DNA of 25,056 nucleotides from positions 1-25,056 of IMG/VR virus record IMGVR_UViG_3300032731_000205; one strand, written 5' to 3'. Origin of the DNA: a virus. The notes beneath the pieces were generated by a model. The model did no database searches. It was given only the letters and a program-made list of their open reading frames with translations, and had not been told where the DNA came from. The translations under genes were made by a program, and so were the position numbers. This document shows, piece by piece, positions 21,901 to 25,056 of this stretch (position 1 is its first letter; every line of letters begins with the position of its first letter).

Positions 21901-22382
21901 ATTGCCTATCCTCTGACGACATTGCTACTCTCAAGGATTGTTCTAAAAGTGCGGTTCGCTATGCCTTGATACGAGAGGGCATCCCTATTCGCACATCCTC
22001 AGAAGCCCAAAGGTTACGCTTCCAACAGGTAAACAAGCAACGCTACGGTGCTAATTCAGCCCATTGGAAAGGCGGTAGAATACGTGTAGGTAAGACTAGC
22101 TATTACATTGAAGTAAAGCTCTATCCAGACTCACCCTTTTATTGTATGGCTAACTCACAAGGTTATGTCTTAGAGCATCGCTTGATTATGTCTGAAAATA
22201 TTGGCAGACTTTTATCTAAATCGGAGTTAGTGCACCACATCAATGGAGATAGGCAGGATAATAGACTGGAAAACCTTATGCTTTTGACATCCCGCAAACA
22301 TAACGCATACACGGTTATTTGTAAAGGCTGTCCTTTGCGAAAAGAGCTAACAAGGTTAAAGTCAGAATTAAATGAAGGGTAA
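21825..22382 (+). CDS. HNH endonuclease with N-terminal HTH (homing type)
   Basis: This 185-aa protein has a helix-turn-helix-like start (LSSDDIATLKDCSKSAVRYA at about 29-48) and an HNH core at about 113-160: H118 in VLEHRLIM, H137-H138 in LVHHINGD, N146 and N150 in DNRLENLMLL, and H159. This combination is typical of free-standing phage homing endonucleases, which nick or cut DNA and carry their gene to related genomes. The end is helical and charged. The ATG at 21825 has AAAGGAGG, from the repeated leader, 6 bases upstream. It overlaps the preceding small ORF, which may mark an insertion. The recognition site is not known. Confidence 0.85.
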   Translation: MSEAKRGCGAVQRYDWQDLEKLYLVDCLSSDDIATLKDCSKSAVRYALIREGIPIRTSSEAQRLRFQQVNKQRYGANSAHWKGGRIRVGKTSYYIEVKLYPDSPFYCMANSQGYVLEHRLIMSENIGRLLSKSELVHHINGDRQDNRLENLMLLTSRKHNAYTVICKGCPLRKELTRLKSELNEG

Positions 22383-22440
22383 AGAACACGACCCGAACTA
22401 TAAGCCACGAAAGCAGCGTAAATCTAAGAAAGGAGGTTAA
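22372..22440 (+). CDS. Very small basic ORF, 22 aa (doubtful)
   Basis: ATG 22372 overlaps the HNH stop and encodes a Lys/Arg-rich peptide (MKGKEHDPNYKPRKQRKSKK). No clear ribosome site precedes it. The AAAGGAGG near its end serves the next gene. I keep it only as a possibility. Confidence 0.2.
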   Translation: MKGKEHDPNYKPRKQRKSKKGG

Positions 22441-22444
22441 ACCT

Positions 22445-22621
22445 ATGAACCCAGAGCAAGTGAACACACTGAACAAGCTGACAGCGGAGCTTGGCTTACT
22501 CGTTATGGAAGTTCAGCCGACAAATGACGGCGAGTGGGAAGCCCTAGAGAAAATGACCACAGCCCATAAACAGTTACGGTCTATTGATAGGACACCACTC
22601 GGTCAGAAACCGCTAATCTAA
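22445..22621 (+). CDS. Small early protein, 58 aa
   Basis: ATG 22445 follows AAAGGAGG by 7 bases, a strong ribosome site. The protein is mostly helical (EQVNTLNKLTAELGLLVMEV) with no Cys and a Pro-containing end. No family is recognised. It leads the recombination cluster and is 19 bases from the next gene. Confidence 0.55.
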   Translation: MNPEQVNTLNKLTAELGLLVMEVQPTNDGEWEALEKMTTAHKQLRSIDRTPLGQKPLI

Positions 22622-22640
22622 AAGTAAATGGAGGTAGACA

Positions 22641-23114
22641 TTGGCAAAGAAAGATAGTAAAGTGCTTGACTACTCGGACTCGGCTGTAAACCTTTGCAAC
22701 CCACCTGACCTCAAGGTAAAGCTGGCTGAGCTATCAGCTCTAAAGGCTCAGGGCTTGATGTTTGTGGAGGAGCTGAAAGACAACGACAGTTATAAGTCCC
22801 TGAAAGCAACAGAACAATCTATCTCTGACACGCAAGCCCAAATCAGGGCGATGATTGATGCTCTCGGTAGCTATCAGGACTTAGATGTTGGTCATTACGC
22901 TGTCAAGTATCGGCGTGCTACTAGGGAATACCACGCTGAGAAGTTTGTCGGCAAACCCTATGACCAGTATCGCCCTGCCGTGATTACTGAGGCTATTAAC
23001 CTTCAAGCTCTTAACGGCTTAATCAAAGGTAAGCTGCTGGACGAAGCCGAGCTACTCAAGCACGGAGTCATAACTGAGAGAGAGAACTTTGCTATCGTCA
23101 TTAAGGTAGACTAG
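22641..23114 (+). CDS. Phage protein next to annealing protein, 157 aa
   Basis: The frame opens at TTG 22641, with GGAGG 6 bases upstream and no ATG before residue 39. Residues about 20-75 are helical with heptad character (LAELSALKAQGLMFVEELKD), and the C-terminal half has mixed strands (GHYAVKYRR) and a helix-rich end (AINLQALNGLIKGKLLDEAE). Proteins of this build are frequent beside phage RecT and exonuclease genes, so a recombination accessory role is likely but unproved. It has no nuclease motif I can see. Confidence 0.6.
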   Translation: MAKKDSKVLDYSDSAVNLCNPPDLKVKLAELSALKAQGLMFVEELKDNDSYKSLKATEQSISDTQAQIRAMIDALGSYQDLDVGHYAVKYRRATREYHAEKFVGKPYDQYRPAVITEAINLQALNGLIKGKLLDEAELLKHGVITERENFAIVIKVD

Positions 23115-23135
23115 GGCATCAAAGGGTATTGAATT

Positions 23136-23294
23136 ATGGGAAGGATATTATGTTTCTTCGGACTCCACGATTGGTTGTATAACAGCATAGAATTAGAAGT
23201 GGGGACGGAAAGAGTCTGCCAGCGATGCGACCACAAAGAGGTCTATACTCAATCTATAGTTGATGGTCATTACTGCTGGTATCGTTTGAGGTAG
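23136..23294 (+). CDS. Small Cys-rich protein (DUF1660-like)
   Basis: This 52-aa protein begins MGRILCFFGLHDW, has C28-x2-C31 (RVCQRCDHKEVY) and ends CWYRLR. The LCxFGLHxW start and the zinc knuckle resemble the small phage DUF1660 family (typical start MKLFCKLFGHKW). The ATG at 23136 follows AAAGGG by 9 bases. The function is unknown. It ends 6 bases before the RecT-like gene. Confidence 0.65.
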   Translation: MGRILCFFGLHDWLYNSIELEVGTERVCQRCDHKEVYTQSIVDGHYCWYRLR

Positions 23295-23300
23295 GGTAAT

Positions 23301-24353
23301 ATGCCTTACTACCCAGAGGGCAAAGAGCTAAAGGACGCTTGCAAAAAGCTAAGGCTTTACAGTGTATGTGCCGAATGTGGTGGCAGGCTTGTAGTCCGAT
23401 ATGACCTGATAGAACATAGGGAATATATCATCTGTAACGAGAATGAGGCACACGAAGGAATAAGGAATACTTGGGCGGAAACCTTAAAACAAATAAGGGA
23501 GGAAATTAGTATGGACAGTATAGCACTAATGAAGTTGGATGAGGGCGGTATGCTGGCTCGCATTGACACGGCAAAGTTTCCTCAAGCTCTAAAGGCAGAG
23601 GAAAAGAAATGGATAGCTGAAATGGCTCTAAGTTATGGGCTTGACCCAATTATGAATGAGCTATCAATCTATCAGGGTAGACCATACCCTACTGTTAATG
23701 CTTGGTATCGTAAGGCTCAAGAGACAGGTAAGTTTGATGGGATGAATAGCCGACCTGCCAACCAGCAAGAGCGAAAGGAAAGGAACGCTAAGGAGGGCGA
23801 TTATCTTTATTGCGTTGAGGTATGGCGTAAGGGTAGTGCTCATCCTTTTGTCGGATGGGGCAGGGTGCGTGCTGAGGAGACTAAGGGAGACCCCCACCTG
23901 CCAATAGTGAAAGACCCTGACCGTATGGCAGAGAAGCGTGGTGAAATGCAGGGTATGAGGAAAGCCTTTAGTATACCTATGCCACCTATGTCGTTTGAGG
24001 AGGCAACGGATACCTATGTTGAGGGGGTGGGTAAGGTAATCAAAGCGACAGGCGAGATTATTGAAGGTGAGGTAGTAGTTAGGAAAGCTGAGGAGTCTAC
24101 CCTTGAAACACCTGTAACTGCTGTGCCTGAACCTGAAACCACCATTGAGAGGGACGAGAGTCCCATCACTGAGGAGCAAGGCAAGGAACTCCAAGCCCTT
24201 GTTACCCAAGTAGGTAGTTCAATGGGTGAAATCTGGAAAGTCTGCACTAAAGAGAATTGGAAAATCACTAAGTTGGGCGACCTCAAAGTGTGGCAGCTTG
24301 AGGAGCTTAAAGGGCGGTTAGCTAAAGGTAAAGAACAACCACCACTCGTTTGA
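23301..24353 (+). CDS. RecT/Bet-like single-strand annealing protein with N-terminal zinc ribbon
   Basis: This 350-aa protein pairs complementary single strands in phage recombination. The core at about 100-230 has ALSYGLDPIMNELSIYQGRP, TVNAWYRKAQETGKFDGM, RKGSAHPFVGWGRV and DRMAEKRGEMQGMRKAFSIP, a pattern I recognise from RecT/Bet-related phage proteins. Residues 1-70 add C23-x2-C26 and C45/H51, a zinc ribbon not usual for the family. A linker at about 235-290 and a small C-terminal helical domain (KLGDLKVWQLEELKGRL) follow. A second in-frame ATG at 23511 (M71) has GGGAGG 8 bases upstream, so a shorter product starting at the core is likely too. No exonuclease partner is visible. Confidence 0.65.
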   Translation: MPYYPEGKELKDACKKLRLYSVCAECGGRLVVRYDLIEHREYIICNENEAHEGIRNTWAETLKQIREEISMDSIALMKLDEGGMLARIDTAKFPQALKAEEKKWIAEMALSYGLDPIMNELSIYQGRPYPTVNAWYRKAQETGKFDGMNSRPANQQERKERNAKEGDYLYCVEVWRKGSAHPFVGWGRVRAEETKGDPHLPIVKDPDRMAEKRGEMQGMRKAFSIPMPPMSFEEATDTYVEGVGKVIKATGEIIEGEVVVRKAEESTLETPVTAVPEPETTIERDESPITEEQGKELQALVTQVGSSMGEIWKVCTKENWKITKLGDLKVWQLEELKGRLAKGKEQPPLV

Positions 24354-24357
24354 TAGC

Positions 24358-24378
24358 TGCCAGTTTGGAGAGCTGGCA
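24358..24378. repeat. Inverted repeat containing inverted CTTGCCAG site
   Basis: TGCCAG (24358-24363) and CTGGCA (24373-24378) form a dyad around 9 bases. The second arm extends to AGCTGGCAAGT (24371-24381), the exact reverse complement of 17786-17796. Confidence 0.45.
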
Positions 24379-24380
24379 AG

Positions 24381-24468
24381 TAGGGGGGTTGCTGGTAAAA
24401 TCAGGAGTGCACACAGTGGAGTAAAAGCCACGAATATAAGTCTGTCAAAGTAGCCAGCAATCCCCCTA
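24381..24468 (+). ncRNA. Structured leader RNA before the replication gene
   Basis: TAGGGGGGTTGCTGG (24381-24395) can pair with CCAGCAATCCCCCTA (24454-24468) over 15 positions, with one G-U. The 58 bases between include a GTGG/CCAC hairpin (24416-24431) with an 8-base loop. The region has no ORF and ends at the ribosome site (AAAGGA) of ATG 24481. It could be a cis-regulatory leader or a small RNA. I do not recognise a known class. Confidence 0.5.
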
Positions 24469-24480
24469 AAGGAATAAGTT

Positions 24481-25056
24481 ATGCCAGAAGCAAGGTCAGT
24501 CAAGCGAAAAGTAGTTGATGATTACCGAGTTAATGCCTGCTCGGTAGAGGCTGAACTACTATTTATAAAAATGATACTTATGTGTGATAGGGAAGGCAGG
24601 CTAAAGGGCGACCCTAAGCACGTGAATAGGACGTTATACTCGTTACGCAACTTCACAGATGAACAAGTCGCTGGCTTCATTAAGGAACTAGAAGCTCAGG
24701 AAAGCCCTAGAACTGGTCTAGGGCTAATCACCGCATACACTATAGGTGGACATAAGTATATCTGGTTATCTGGCTTTGAGGACGAGCAAAGTAAAAGCTG
24801 GAAAAAGGATAGGGAGGCAGAGAGTAATATTCCTCCGCCTCCTGAAAGCGTTATAAGGAAAGCTAAAGCTAATTTACAGAAGCCGAGAAGGGGCTTAGCC
24901 CCTTCAAGTGAACCCTCATCCCTTGACGAAGTATTAGACCCCAGACTTGCCGAAGCCGTAAAGACCTATGAGGATACCTTTGGCAAGATGGTAGTGCCTA
25001 CAGTCTACGAAAGGCTGAAAGACATAATTGACAATTATACTGACGATGATTATAAG
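24481..25056 (+). CDS. DnaD-type replication initiator, partial at right edge
   Basis: The frame is open for 192 residues to the window end. The first 100 residues match the winged-helix start of phage replisome organisers: VEAELLFIKMILMCDREGRL, GDPKHVNRTLYSL, a GLITAYTIGGHKYIWLSGFE strand pair. A Pro/Ser-rich linker (about 115-148) follows, and from about 155 the DnaD domain begins (EAVKTYEDTFGKMVVPTVYE, then LKDIIDNY). Such proteins melt or mark the phage origin and load the host helicase. ATG 24481 follows AAAGGA by 7 bases and the structured leader RNA. The C-terminus is outside the window. Confidence 0.75.
   Translation, partial: MPEARSVKRKVVDDYRVNACSVEAELLFIKMILMCDREGRLKGDPKHVNRTLYSLRNFTDEQVAGFIKELEAQESPRTGLGLITAYTIGGHKYIWLSGFEDEQSKSWKKDREAESNIPPPPESVIRKAKANLQKPRRGLAPSSEPSSLDEVLDPRLAEAVKTYEDTFGKMVVPTVYERLKDIIDNYTDDDYK
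24887..24905 (+). other. Intragenic hairpin in the replication gene
   Basis: GAAGGGGC-TTA-GCCCCTTC is a perfect 8-bp stem with a 3-base loop in the linker-coding part of the initiator gene. It could slow translation between the two domains or be part of an origin inside the gene. No U run follows. Confidence 0.45.

Noticed and set aside
23664-24209. Minus-strand ORF of 181 aa
   Set aside because: It is antisense to the RecT-like gene; the plus-strand frame has the family motifs.
1-25056. CRISPR array, tRNA genes, insertion sequences or integrase
   Set aside because: No regularly spaced long repeats, no cloverleaf with a CCA-type end, no transposase or recombinase motif was seen on either strand.

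Overview
The window is part of the genome of a tailed double-stranded DNA bacteriophage (Caudoviricetes). It carries a complete packaging and head module (small terminase candidate, large terminase, portal, scaffold, P22-type coat protein, head-tail and tail-side proteins) on the minus strand, and a run of small early and replication genes on the plus strand. The two arms diverge from a gene-free regulatory region at about 17,587-17,983. The host is a bacterium that uses sigma-70-like promoters (TTGACA, 16-17 bp, TATAAT-like) and strong Shine-Dalgarno sites (GGAGG). TAA, TAG and TGA all end genes, so the code is standard. The sequence does not identify the host phylum. I see no integrase, tRNA, rRNA, CRISPR array or insertion sequence.

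Left arm, minus strand, transcribed right to left (17,586 to 1): small terminase candidate, a 67-aa protein, a 54-aa two-helix membrane protein, TerL, portal, a 66-aa protein, a giant 2,498-aa protein of the phage polyvalent/ejection-protein type, scaffold, P22-like major coat protein, a beta-rich structural protein, a 148-aa protein with a Cys/His cluster, an 80-aa basic Ser/Arg-rich protein, a head-tail connector-like protein, and a structural protein that runs off the left edge. Several neighbours are joined by one-base TAATG stop/start overlaps. No head maturation protease is visible, which fits a P22-like assembly with a reusable scaffold.

Right arm, plus strand (17,984 to 25,056): an HNH protein with a C-terminal beta domain, several 39-83 aa proteins (many Cys-rich), a KTSC-domain protein, a methyltransferase-like protein, a small protein of a conserved phage type, a ribbon-helix-helix regulator, an HTH regulator from an apparently leaderless mRNA, a second HNH endonuclease with an HTH, a recombination cluster with a RecT/Bet-like annealing protein, and a DnaD-type replication initiator cut by the right edge.

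The most unusual content is regulatory. Two early promoters are almost the same from the -35 box to the -10 box and share a CTTGCCAG core, which recurs alone at 17,787 and, inverted, at 24,373. A GATACAGA-AGGAGG leader recurs at four places. Direct repeats with an exact 11-bp period lie at three control regions, and eight-unit pentanucleotide arrays lie just upstream of ribosome binding sites on both strands. A 15-bp long-range stem encloses a smaller hairpin immediately before the replication initiator gene. Together these suggest a compact set of phage regulators (RHH and HTH proteins) acting on repeated sites, but no binding has been shown.
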